In this document: positions 33,048-44,056 of the stretch, piece after piece | Numbering within the stretch: the first letter of the stretch is position 1 | How the letters are laid out: every line of letters begins with the position of its first letter | Source of the DNA: Evernia prunastri | Lineage: Eukaryota > Ascomycota > Lecanoromycetes > Lecanorales > Parmeliaceae | DNA: 64,000 nucleotides | Direction of reading: 5' to 3' | NCBI GenBank assembly: GCA_003184365.1 | Contig: NKYR01000015.1 | Coordinates: 186,001-250,000 of the forward strand | Notes under the pieces: generated by a model | Told to the model about the DNA's origin: nothing | The model's database searches: none | What the model saw: the letters and a program-made list of their open reading frames with translations, nothing else | Made by a program: the position numbers and the translations under genes

Positions 33048-34598
33048 ATGCATATTCTCTTATTTTCACCTCTCTTAGCGGCATCAGTATGGGCGCAGTA
33101 TTTGATTGAGAGCTCAAGCTTTGGACAGAACAACCAGTGGGCAATCCTTGTGAACCCGCAGCTCGCACATGCTGATCGTGTGATAGGATATCCCCAAATA
33201 ACTACGCAGTACCTGGATGGCACATATCAGGGGAAGGGCAAACTCCTCAATTGGTGCGTATGGATGAGTGCGAAGGTCTATTAGAATGCTCATCGACTGA
33301 CGGAGACAGTTGTCTGATAAAATAATTCTGACGCCTCCATACCCAGGCAATCAACGAGGAGCTCTGTGGGCAGAAGCCAAGTAAGTGGTTTCCTCCACTA
33401 GGCGCATAACTTTTTTGCCGACGTTTGTGTTAGGGTCTCACAGTCTGAGTGGGTTGCCGAACTCGAATTCCGAGCCACAGGGCCCGAACGAGGAGGCGGA
33501 AATCTACAGTTATGGTACGCCAAGGATGGTCGGATTAACGTTGGAGCGTCGAGTATATATACCGTTGGGAATTTTGATGGGATGGGTCTGGTGATCGATC
33601 CTTACGGTGGAAAGGTTCGATGTCCTCGGGGTGATAAATGCGGATATAAACTGATGTCGCTAGGGTGGAGGCATTCGGGGATTCATGAATGATGGCACTA
33701 TCGACTACAAGAACTATCATTCAGTAGACTCATTGGCTTTCGGTCATTGCGACTATTCCTACCGAAATCTAGGTCGACCGACCAAGCTTCAAATCAAGCA
33801 GGAGGGGAACATCTTCGAGATCAGAGTCGACAATAAGCTCTGCTTCTCAACCGACAAGGTCTATTGCATATCCTGGAGGCTTTGTCGAATTGTTGCTGAC
33901 ATTGTATGATAGATCAAAATGCCTCCTGAGTACTACTTTGGTCTTACGGCTGCTTCAGCTGAGAGCGCGGATTCCTTTGAGGTTTACAAATTCAACCTCT
34001 TCACTTCAAGGTCGGTCGCTCGTGAGGAACCTCGCCGCGCACAGCCTCCTCCAGCGGGACAACCGGATAATCGTGAAAACGCACGAATGCCCGAGACTCA
34101 GACTTCTCCAACTGCCCCATCGGACGCTCAATTTGATGATCTTCACAATCGGCTACAAACCATAGCCCAGTCAATGGACAACTTGTTCCAAGAAGTTAAG
34201 CAACTTGCCGATAAGTCAGAGGGCAGACACCAAGAGCTGGCACGTAACGTCATAGCAGCAGACAGGCTCAATTCTATGGATCAGAGGTTGCAAGGCATTG
34301 AAAAGACTGTGCGCGAATATCAAGGACAATTCTCGAGTTTGCAGGGCATTCTGAAGGATTCTCACAGCAGCCTTGTAGAGGGGTTACCCAAGCACATGAG
34401 TGATAGTATGTAATGGCTAACGTTGCCTAATGCAGCGTCTGGTTATGCTGCGAAGCTAACTTGAGAACAGTAATCTCCACGAAAGGGCCCCGAATGGGCC
34501 TTTTGCTTTTTGTATTTCTGGGATGTCAGGTCCTACTGGCTGGTTCCTATGTCATATATAAGCGACGGAAGGCTAACGGGCCAAAGAAATACTTGTAA
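33048..34598 (+). CDS. L-type lectin cargo receptor, Emp46/47 / ERGIC-53-like
   Basis: A type I membrane lectin that cycles between ER and Golgi carrying glycoprotein cargo. Seven exons, 33048-33136, 33187-33253, 33310-33380, 33434-33614, 33664-33858, 33913-34405 and 34471-34598, give 407 residues. There is a signal peptide (LLFSPLLAASVWAQ), then the legume-lectin fold: AVPGWHISGEG, KIILTPPYPGNQRGALWAE, WVAELEFRATGPERGGG, NLQLWYAKDG, GIRGFMNDGT. After a Pro-rich linker comes a coiled coil with FDDLHNRLQTIAQSMDNLF. A single transmembrane segment (GLLLFVFLGCQVLLAGSYVIY) precedes the short cytosolic tail RRKANGPKKYL, a C-terminal di-lysine-type retrieval signal. It does not separate Emp46/47 from ERGIC-53. 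Confidence 0.92.
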
Positions 34599-37472
34599 TC
34601 TGAGGTGAAGTACATACCAGGAGAAGATGCATCCATTAGCTCCATCATTTCACGCTCGACGTCGGAGTCAGAATCCAGAGTTGCCGTTGATTTGCTTGCG
34701 GCTTTCCCGCGTCCTGCAGCCTCATCTGGTCATGTTAGTTGAAAACTGCGCAATGGATTGGATACTCCTACCTTGCTCACTGTAGACCGAGGGTGTATAG
34801 TACCCGGACTCTTGGCTGAGGACGTCCTCGTCATCTTCTTCATCTATACTTGCGACCGCCTCCAGGAAAAACTCGCCGTATCCGTTGGCCTCGTTTTCAT
34901 CTTTGACCTTCCCAGTCTCTCGCGCCTTGCGCTTCCATTTATCACTCATGGACTCCAATTTGTCCTCTGCTGCGTTCTTCTCTGGCATCTTCGCAATGTC
35001 CAACTTGGTGACTTTGCCATCGCCAACGGCCAAACCCATAGTCTTGATCTGGTCTGCCAGCGAATCGAATTCCTCGCCGAGGTCTAAACTCTTGAGACGC
35101 ATAGGACTGTTGCCGCTACCACTACGATTCTCGGTCAACATCTCGTACATCTTTCCCTCATCCCTCATTACTTCGACCATGCTCTTGAGTGCTTTTTCGA
35201 TATCCATTGGCTCGCAGGTGAGGTCGTCGTCCGAACTCTCAGCTGCAATGTCTGATCTGAAGATGTTGTGTCCCTTCATGGCATGAAGCAGGTCTTTGCC
35301 CCAGTGTGCAAGCCACTTCATTTCCAACACATATCGATGTTTCTTGTCGAAAAAGGTATCGGCCAACAGCAGGTTCCTGCCCATCTTCATCCTCGCCATG
35401 TTATCACTCCCGATCGTATCTAGGAACATGATCAAGTCCATCGGCTTGCGGATTGAGAAAGTGTTGTCGCGGTAAAGGATGTTCTTTGCGTCGTCTTGGC
35501 ATTTCTTGACCTTCATATCCTTGGAGGAGCACAGTGCCAGCAAGATGTTGAAATCCGGCTTCCTCCTCAATCCGACGTTCTTCACAATCTTGCCCTTGAC
35601 GTAGCGGTAAGGCACGAGCTCCTGGTCGACCACAAGTATGAAGCCTAGCACCTTGTTCCTCACCCGTCTCGGCAAATCCAAGAAGTAAGTAAAGGTTCCA
35701 GGGTCACGCACTTCCCCAGACACGTCCTTTGGATCTCCCTCCTTCATGGCGTTTTTCTTCGCTTTCCTATTTTTATTCTTGTTCTTCTTGCTTCCTTTCT
35801 TTTTCTTTTTCTGACTCAACTCCTCATCCTCATCGTGAGTCGAGGGCGCCGCCTTCTCTGCCTCTTTCTCGCGTCTCGCATTCCTGACCATTTCGTCCCA
35901 TCGGGCACACTCTTCATCGATCTCGTCCTCGTTCATGTCTGTCCCATCCTCTCTCTTCAACCAACCGTCCGGACCTTGTTCCTTCCATCTCTGCAGATCT
36001 GATTTGGACGTATCCTCTCGGGCCCTGGGTTCTTCGGCCTCGAGCTCTTTGGCTGCTTCTTCTGTGGTCACTGTTACTTCGTTGGAGTCTCCCTTGGCCT
36101 CGAGCTTTTCGATTGCTTTTTCTGTAGTCACTGCGATCTCATTGGTGTCTCCTTCGGCCTTGAGCTTTTCGGTTGCTTCTTCTGTGGTCACTATTCCCTC
36201 GTTGAAGTCTCCCTCGGCCTTGAGCTTTTCTGTACCTTCTTCTGTAGTCAGTGCTACTTCATTGGAGTTGCCTTCCGCTGCAAAATCATCTTCTGAGGCA
36301 TCATATCTTAAGCGGTTCAGAATGGCCACGCGTATTTGCTCGATCCACCAGTCGTCGTCGGTGACCGACTCCACCTGGATGCTCTTCTCAACGATGGTAT
36401 TGATGAACTCAGCAACGGTGAAATAGGTCGGATCCTCGGCGTCGGGATCAAGTGATTCTTCAGCTGCTGCGGTGGACCAAACTAGCGGAGGCGAGTCCGG
36501 GCGTGTTTCCAGGGGACATGACCCGAGGGTTTCAGCTGCATCAGCATCGAAGAGGAGATTTGCAGTGGGGTTCTCAGTGGGGTTCTCAGTGCGATTTTCA
36601 ACTTGGGAACCCTCTGCGGTAGTCGTAGCTGTGGGATATTCGGTGGGACTGGCTGGGTTTGGTGGAAACATGAGGCTGCCGAGGGCTTCACGAAGAGCGT
36701 CGGCTTCTGGGTTTCTATCTTCAAGGGGTGGTGGTGTGGGAAGTGATCCGGTATCATGGAACGGAGCTGTTGCAATGACGAGCTGGTAGAACATCTCGGA
36801 ACGTTCGTCGTCGAAACCCAGAGCACTGATGAGCTGCTTGACGCGTTTTGGGTTTACATTTTGCATAGCCTCCTGCGCAAAAGAGTCGCGACCCGCAGAT
36901 GCAGACTCTGCATGGCGATTGCGACGAATCATGATACTAGATTGCGTTGGATCGAAAAGCAAGATAGGACGGTGTTGGCGTATGTTGGCCTGTTGCGCGA
37001 AGATGTTAGAAGCAGAATTGTCTCCAACGCTGTGCTGGATATCGGAGTTTAGCCCCTCTGAAGGGGAAAGCGAGGAAGAAGTGTGCTCGTGATGCTGCTC
37101 TGGGTATGAATGCATTTGTCCCGAAAGGTATTGCTGCGTGCTCTCGTCCTCGACGCGTGGTGAGGTGAAGTTTGCGCGAGGATCGGGCACGCGTCCCTCA
37201 TGCTCCTGCTCCACAGTGGAGTTCTGTGATGCGGAAAGCAAGAGTGGCGTACTCTCGTCATCGTGATCATGCTGCACTACGGTACTTGAGCTTGATGAAG
37301 TTGAAGACGAGAGGCGGCCATCCTCGACGCTGGACTGGATAACAGTGTTTGAGCGCGATGGAGTGGAAATTGGGCGAGGGTCGCGTCCACCAACTTGCTG
37401 CTCCATGGCAGGATGCAGTGGAGTAAGAGCTTGGGGCGGTGTGCTTTCGTTCGCGGCAGGCTGTTGGGCCAT
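34547..37472 (-). CDS. Acidic fungal protein with 2EXR/F-box-like segment and tandem repeats
   Basis: Main exon 37472-34772, then a 46-nt intron (donor GTAGGA, branch CTAAC) and a last exon from 34725. Unspliced to the next stop the last exon ends at 34547, overlapping the final 52 coding nt of the lectin gene on the other strand; a strong GTATGT donor at 34617 suggests it may splice earlier. About 959 residues. The first half is disordered and Ser/Glu-rich, with four 20-residue acidic repeats (NEVxVTTEEAxEKL) and a basic KKKKKGSKKNKNKNRKAKK tract that may be a nuclear signal. The second half has TYFLDLPRRVRNKVLGFIL, similar to the start of 2EXR/F-box-like fungal proteins, and a helical remainder. 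I do not recognise a specific family; function unknown. Confidence 0.7.
36036..36275. repeat. Four tandem 60-bp units inside a coding exon
   Basis: The same block of about 60 nt recurs four times in register, each encoding a version of E-G-D-x-N-E-V-x-V-T-T-E-E-A-x-E-K-L. Copies differ at several positions, so this is not a recent expansion. Confidence 0.85.
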
Positions 37473-38887
37473 AGTGCTTGGGTGATGAGATGGAAGTAAC
37501 GAAATGAGTGGAAGTGAGGGTTGTGATTTTCGATTTGAGAAGTTGAATCAGAGGGTAACAAGCAGTTTTGCTTAGTCGTCGCCGAGCAACTAATCTGATT
37601 TGGCTCCCTATGGACCTCGCGGGCAACAAGATGAAACAGCTTGAAGGGGCCTTTGGACGGACAGCAGCTCACACCAAAAGACAGCCGTAACATCAGGCTT
37701 ATATTGAGGGGCAGCGACTCAAAAGAAGAAATGTCTAAGGCACTTACTTATTTGATTTATCTACTGCAGAGCCTTGGACACAAAAGTTAAAGCTGGAGCC
37801 AGTCTCGGGCAATGAGAAGAACGCGTTATAGAATTTGATTTGATAGAGTGTGGTTCAGACGAAGTGAGGCCGACATATTGACACGCTACTAAGCGAGATC
37901 TGGCTAATCAATGCTCTCCAAGCTTATGAAAAGGGCTTTGTTTCCAGTTTCAGAGGGAATAATACCATTTCCACAGAAAAAAGGTGGTGTCTTCAGAGGC
38001 TTCCGATGCATCTTATGCTTGCATACAACCTGACATTAGTCCTCTATCATCCTCAGGTCCTTTCGAAAAGCCTACATCAACCTTGATCGATTATTCAGAT
38101 AGCAAGGTCTATCCTACCCATCATCTTCACATGCTCGATTGTCCCGTAGGTATCTCTCCCATCCTGTGCAGAGGTATTGCTAAAGTAACCCTTTTCCAGC
38201 GCGTTCCATAGACGAATAAGTGAGCCTATACAGCAGTGCTCTGGCGACGACCCTTAAAACCTTGTCGAAGATGAATTTTGGGGTTCGGTTGCATGTGGTA
38301 CTTGAGAGCCTTGACTGAGGAATCTTGACCCTTAGCACTTCCACAAGTGTTATAAGAAGCTTGCGTGCATACCAGAAACACAGCCTGCAAACCCAGCGAG
38401 GTCAGTACAAGGAGCGCCAGGACCTAGGGCCCTAGAGTGTCACGTTAGTGGGTTGGCTTGCAACTTCATCGGAGACCATAGTCGTCAGAGCTCAAGGATA
38501 TCCAAGACAAGATAGCAACTCGTGTTCCATGTGATAGGTCGCTCATAGCATTCAGGCTTGGGTATTTGCACATTTGCTTGAAGTACAAGCTGTGAGACTT
38601 CTGCCGGGCCAGAAAGCGAGCGACATCAACAGCAGAGGATTCCGGAAATCGTTTCACTTGACCATCCCAAGACACAAGATCAATTAACAAAGAAAATCTG
38701 AGGCTACGCAAGCCTATTCATCAGGCTCCTCGTAAAAGTAGTAGCTATGTGCAAGCTAATCATATGGGTACACTGCCGAAATGCAAATACTTGCAGATGC
38801 ATCATGAATACATGTCCAATCCATTCCCCCCTCCTAGGTCAAAAGCGTATCTACCAGGTGAGCCTAGTCCATGAAACTTTGGTCGCA
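37473..38887. other. Intergenic region
   Basis: 1.4 kb between the acidic repeat protein start and the SNF5 stop. Short frames only; nothing with family features. Confidence 0.5.
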
Positions 38888-41578
38888 TCATCTAGGTCTC
38901 GTGCCTTCAGGTCCAGCACTCCTTCCTCTCTCCTTAACTCTCCTTTCAACCTTTTCCCGATGCAAACGATTCTTGAGGTGTACCTCAAAATTGTTCACAC
39001 CCGTTTCGGGACCTGGAGTGTACAGCTTTCCGGGACAATCGAGGCACTTGATCCTTGGGTAGTACATGAATTTCGTATCTGGCGGTGAAGGCTCGTTAGG
39101 CCTTAAGCTAATAGGCATATCCGTGACTGTTGAGACAGCAGTATAGCGCATGGTACCCTCGAAGAGATCATCAGGGTATGCTATTTGAAGCTTCGATAGG
39201 GCTTGATGAAGCCACGAGGGTGGATCAGGCTGCAATGATTATCAGTGGCTGAGAAACTTCGAGACAATTCCTCACATGTTAGAAGAGAGAACATAACTTA
39301 CCATGGGATGCTCCGCGGTGGGTGGACCCACAGCGTCCACCCTCCCAATTTGTGCCGCGTGAGGATGTAGAGGATTGACTCCTTCTCTCTGCTCGGCTGG
39401 GCTTCCATGCTGACGTGTCTGCTGCTGGTGATGGTGCTGGTGCTGGTGCTGTTGCACACCAGGTGTCGTTGGCGGTCCCATTGTGCCTGGAGCTGGGGTG
39501 GCTCGTCCAGGTGTTGCGCTCGAGGACCGTTGGTGAGACGATTTTTCAGGAGGTATGTGCTTACTTCTGCTCGTCTGATCTCGCACAATTTGCCTCAGTC
39601 GATCGCGATGGATCCGGAGCTTGACGATAAGGGACAGCGGCGAATCGTCGACGCTCTCTTCCCGATAGTCTTTGCCACCAAATCTGCGACCTGACGTTCG
39701 TGTCTCGTGGTGATGTAGTATTGTTGTTTCGGGAGTTGCAGAGCGCGCTAATGCACCTCGCATAGCGGCTTGGGCTACGGTTGCCGCGCCCCTCATTCCT
39801 CTTGTGCGTGCAGTCCCAGAAAGCAAATGGGCTGGAATGGCAGGAGAATCTGGAGCAGACTCATCACTGTCCGACTCATCTGAGTCGTCAAGTCCATCTT
39901 TTTGACCATAGCCAGGACGCCGACCTTTTCCGGAAGCGGCGGCGGTTCGCTTGTATATCATGCTATCCTCCAGAGTCTCCGCTGCACCTGGAAGAATTGA
40001 CGACACGACCAAGGTTCGTATGGTGCGCCGACGATCTTTCAAATCTGGCAAAGCAGGCCCACCACGACGATTGACTGATCGCTTTTGTCGGCGCTCTTCT
40101 CTTGACAATGAAAGTTCTGTCTTCTCTAGTTCTACTTCGTTGAGTTCATAAAGATAAGGAGTGAATTCCTTGGCTGCTTGATAGGGTCGGAACGGCGATG
40201 GCATGGGGGATGGTAAGAAGCCGGCTTTTAGTTCCTGATCCTCGACGGGCCGTCCATCGAAAGGGTGACCAGTTACGAAAAGACCGCGAGTAAAGAGTTG
40301 GCTCTGTTCTCGAATCGAATGAGCTATTGCTGTTGTGAATTCACCGGCCAATGAAAGATCTCGAGTCATCTGCTCTGCAAACAGCTCCGGCGAGTTCAAG
40401 GGGTTGTTAATCTCCCATTCAAACTGGTCCACGAGTGTGTGCTGGCCAATAGTGATATTAAGTTTTATCGTTATCCGCATCTCATCATCTTTGTAAGCAT
40501 TATAGGGCAGGTGAGGGTCCAGCGCCTCCTCTTCAATGAATATATGAGGATGGTAGTCCTGTATTTGTTCCTTTAGGCTCGCGCTGACTTGTTGTACTAA
40601 CGGTCCGCATTGTTCGAGTGGCAGCTTGAAGTCCTCGACAAGCTGTTGCGCGAACAAGTCAGGAGGTATCACTCTATCGTGCAGATTCCAGGTAAAGGTA
40701 TCGCGAAGCCTGATCTTGTCCCACTCAATGTCCAACCTAATTGGCACGAGCTCATCAAGCTGTTCCGACTGTTTTGCAAGCTCCTTCCTCGGCACGCGTA
40801 ACTCCCGGATCTTCTTTCCGCCGGCTCGGTTGCGCTCAGCAGGGTAGACGATTTTCCTGGGCGTTGCTTGACTGATGCTGTTACCGAACTTCCCATACTG
40901 GCCATAGCCAGGACCGTAGATGGCAGCCGAGTTGATCAGATTAGTGACTGGAGGATCCAGCCATTTCGGTCGCGCCTCCCCATGAAGGTCTAGATAAGCC
41001 TGTTTGCCTTCTCTGACCTGCTGTGCATCAAGACCACGCAGAGCCATGTAGTAATCGGCCTCGTCTCTTTTGAAGTCGTGTAGCTTATCCATCTCTATGC
41101 CATCGTACATCCTTGCGTCGATGTGGATGAGGGCGCGATTGACATATTGGTGCAACTCCACGTTTTCCAGCCCCTCGGCATTGGCGTCGTTGGGGCCCCT
41201 TGGCTTCAATATCCTGTCATTGTTCCGACACCTTGGTGATCTGACAATTCGTGTGCCGGATCGAGAACGTTTCCTAGTCTGTACCAAGCCATTCGGAGTC
41301 ATGGCGGACCCGTTAGCTACGTCAGACTTCTCTGAGGTCACCGCTCCATCAGCTGGCGCGGGGAGAGCTGAAGCCGCCATAACGGCTTTTGCCTTTTGCT
41401 TCCTTTCCTGCATGGGTTCCACAGACGGGATTCCTTGTGCGACGCGATTGGGTTCGAAGCCATTGCGCAGCTCATCCTTGGTCGCTTTATTGACGCCATT
41501 GGTTGAGGCAGGATTGATAAGCTTCTCTTGGGGTGAGGGAGTAGTATCTGTTGACAATTGAGGATTGGGGGAAGGCAT
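38888..41578 (-). CDS. SNF5: SWI/SNF chromatin-remodelling subunit Snf5 (SMARCB1 family)
   Basis: Core subunit of SWI/SNF that contacts the nucleosome acidic patch. Exons 41578-39302 and 39229-38888 (72-nt intron with donor GTAAGT directly after an ATG codon) give 872 residues. The SNF5 domain has two repeats: VPIRLDIEWDKIRLRDTFTW with PPDLFAQQLVEDF, and MRITIKLNITIGQHTLVDQF with LNSPELFAEQMTRDL, followed by GLFVTGHPFDG. Downstream is a long Gln/His-rich low-complexity region and, across the intron, PDPPSWLHQALSKLQ and YYPRIKCLDCPGKLYTPGP, a C-terminal zinc-like Cys pair typical of filamentous-fungal Snf5. The frame is open upstream to 41647 but only with TTG, so the ATG at 41578 is used; an upstream acceptor suggests a 5' UTR intron. 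Confidence 0.94.
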
Positions 41579-42447
41579 GGTGGACGAGAGGAGGGAGATA
41601 GGGGAGAGGGGCACAGGGATGGCTTGATCATCGATATAGATCCGCAAGCATCACTAGAGGAAAAGACACATCAGCACTATGATAGAAAGAGCAGAAAGCG
41701 ATGGACAAGGTGGTTAATAGGCGCGCGCGACATGCCCGCATTCTGGATGGGAGAAGAGGGTCTGAGGTCTTGAGCGGGCTAGGGTGAAGCATCATGGGCG
41801 GGAGAATAAGGATGGAGAGGAATGGGTGGAAAGGGAGGGAGAGTGGAAGATGGTAGAGAGATGGAAAAGCAACATACCGTACAGTGTATTCAAGAGGCGC
41901 AATAATCGCGTCGTGCGCAAAGGTCAGATGCAAATAATAAGTCGAGTAATAATAATAATAATCAATGATCCATACGGTAAAGTATTATTGCGAATCGGCT
42001 CCGGCGTGTGTTGCTCTTCCAAATCCCAGTGGAAGCCTTGCTCTTCTCCTCTTATTCCTTTAGCCTCTTATGCTTAGCTTGCCTTACCTAATCATAACTT
42101 AATCGGACCCCTTGGGCGCTAGATTACATTACCATACAATACGGGGGTACCTCCTGTTTCATTGTTACCGATTCCTTCCACTTACAACTTAAGGTACACT
42201 GCTCCTGCACAATCATTCTTAAATTCTTGCACACCTTCCCTTTGTTTATTGAATGTCCGTGACCAGCTACCACCTAGGTACCTTTGCATCTGATGAATAC
42301 CTATCTGTTCACGTCAGCAACAAAAATGCTCCTTGCTCTTCCTCTCCCTCGTTTTGCTTTGCCGTGCTAGTCACATTCCCAGCACCGGCAGAGCGGTCTA
42401 GGAATACTTTAATACTGCCCCAAGTACCCAACCAATCTTTGGTCGTC
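41579..42447. promoter_or_regulatory. Shared upstream region of SNF5 and CEG1
   Basis: 869 nt between divergent starts. It contains an AAT microsatellite at 41946-41961. The CEG1 frame stays open to 42253 but without family support. Confidence 0.5.
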
Positions 42448-43623
42448 ATGGGTGGGTCAGTGCCGGATATTCCTGGACTCAAGGCCGAAGGTCCTCTTCT
42501 GACCACACTCCGCACTGAAGTTGCCGAGCTTCTGGATCGGAAATCTCCAAGCTTTCCAGGCGCTCAACCTGTCAGTTTCGCCGCACGACACATCGTCGAA
42601 CTCCAGAAGCAAGACTACTTTGTTTGCGAAAAATCGGACGGGATCCGATGTCTTATGTACCTTACATATGATGATCGTCCCGAAGGTCGAGTACAGGCGA
42701 CATACTTGATAGACCGGAAGAACGAATATTGGTACGTGCCCGGCCCAATCTTCCCCAAGTCCGTCGACAAGCCATACGATTTCCATGTGGCCACAATTTT
42801 GGACGGCGAACTCGTCAACGACACGCAAGCAGATGGATCACTCCGGATGAAGTACCTCGTGTTTGACTGCCTGGTCCTTGACGGCAACCGCTTGATACAT
42901 CGAACGTTGGACAAACGGCTTGGGTATTTTTACGAAAACCTGGACAACCCACTGCAAGCTTTCTACAAGAAATGGGATGATGACGCGGCGGCATTACCAT
43001 TCTTGGTAGAGCGCAAGAAGATGGAATTGGCCTACGGCATAGAGAAAATGTTCAAGGAGATTCTGCCAAACTTGCCTCACGGCAATGACGGCTTGATCTT
43101 CACCTGCAAAACTACTCCCTATCAATTTGGAACGGATCAGCACATTCTCAAGTGGAAAAGTGAGGAGGAAAATTCGATTGATTTCAGAATGGTCCTTAAA
43201 TTTCCAACCCTTCAACCAGATCCCGATGATGATGATGATGACGACGGTGATGCAGATGAAGGCCCCTATCCCGATTACACCGATTACAACGCTCTCCCTG
43301 AAATAGAACTTTACGTTAACGGGGATGGGGATACCGACATTCCTTATGGTAAGATGTATGTGGAGAAGCCCGAGTGGGAAGACATGAAATCGCGACAGCA
43401 ACCTCTGAACTGGCGTATCGTCGAGTGCACTCTGAATAAATCGAACCAATGGAGGATTTTGCGATTCCGGGACGACAAGAAAGAAGCCAATCACATCAGC
43501 ACTGTCAACAGTGTTATGGAAAGCATACAAGACAGTGTATCGAAGGAGCATCTGATCGCTGTAGCTAAGAGCATCAGAGACCATTGGAAGAGAAGAGAAC
43601 AGCCTGCGGTGATGAGAAAATAG
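42448..43623 (+). CDS. CEG1: mRNA-capping enzyme, guanylyltransferase
   Basis: Nuclear GTP:RNA guanylyltransferase that adds the cap to nascent Pol II transcripts; in fungi it pairs with a separate triphosphatase (Cet1). A single exon gives 391 residues. Nucleotidyltransferase motif I is EKSDGIRCLMY, with Lys62 as the expected GMP-binding residue. Then come YLIDRKNEYWYV (motif III region), ILDGELVND (motif IIIa), NDGLIFTCKTTPY (motif IV) and HILKWKSEEENSIDF (motif V). The C-terminal OB-fold has NWRIVECTLN and WRILRFRDDKKEANH. An Asp-rich loop (eight Asp in a row near residue 260) interrupts the OB region. The ATG at 42448 matches the usual family N-terminus better than the longer open frame. 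Confidence 0.96.
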   Translation: MGGSVPDIPGLKAEGPLLTTLRTEVAELLDRKSPSFPGAQPVSFAARHIVELQKQDYFVCEKSDGIRCLMYLTYDDRPEGRVQATYLIDRKNEYWYVPGPIFPKSVDKPYDFHVATILDGELVNDTQADGSLRMKYLVFDCLVLDGNRLIHRTLDKRLGYFYENLDNPLQAFYKKWDDDAAALPFLVERKKMELAYGIEKMFKEILPNLPHGNDGLIFTCKTTPYQFGTDQHILKWKSEEENSIDFRMVLKFPTLQPDPDDDDDDDGDADEGPYPDYTDYNALPEIELYVNGDGDTDIPYGKMYVEKPEWEDMKSRQQPLNWRIVECTLNKSNQWRILRFRDDKKEANHISTVNSVMESIQDSVSKEHLIAVAKSIRDHWKRREQPAVMRK

Positions 43624-44056
43624 GATGAGGCACTGTGGCCGTCTCTGCTAATCTTAGGTGGAGGTCTGCAAAAGCAACTGTTCTCACTGCCAAACCAACG
43701 CTGTGATCTTTCAACAATCGAATTAGTGCTTGTTCTATACCATGGGACTTGAACGCTGTCAGCATTAACCCCCCCGAGCTTCGTTGTGAAGCGGAGACGT
43801 CCAGTAAGTTGCGCGGCCTATTCAAGTGAGGTCCTCAATACCTGACAGTCATTCCATATAGGAACTTTTCCGAGCATTAAGGCATAGATTTGGATGAGCT
43901 AGACAAGGCAGATGTCAGGCCTTTTGGCGCCGGCAAGAATGCTCAGAAATTAAGAGTAGATACACTTTCTAAATAGTAGTAACAAAGCTAGAACTCTGCT
44001 GTCACCTATCGCTTTAACTCTGTAACCGTCGTAACTGAGTATTGAATCAATCCGAC
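43624..44056. other. Intergenic region
   Basis: 433 nt between the CEG1 stop and the D-amino-acid oxidase start, on the same strand; nothing else seen. Confidence 0.5.
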
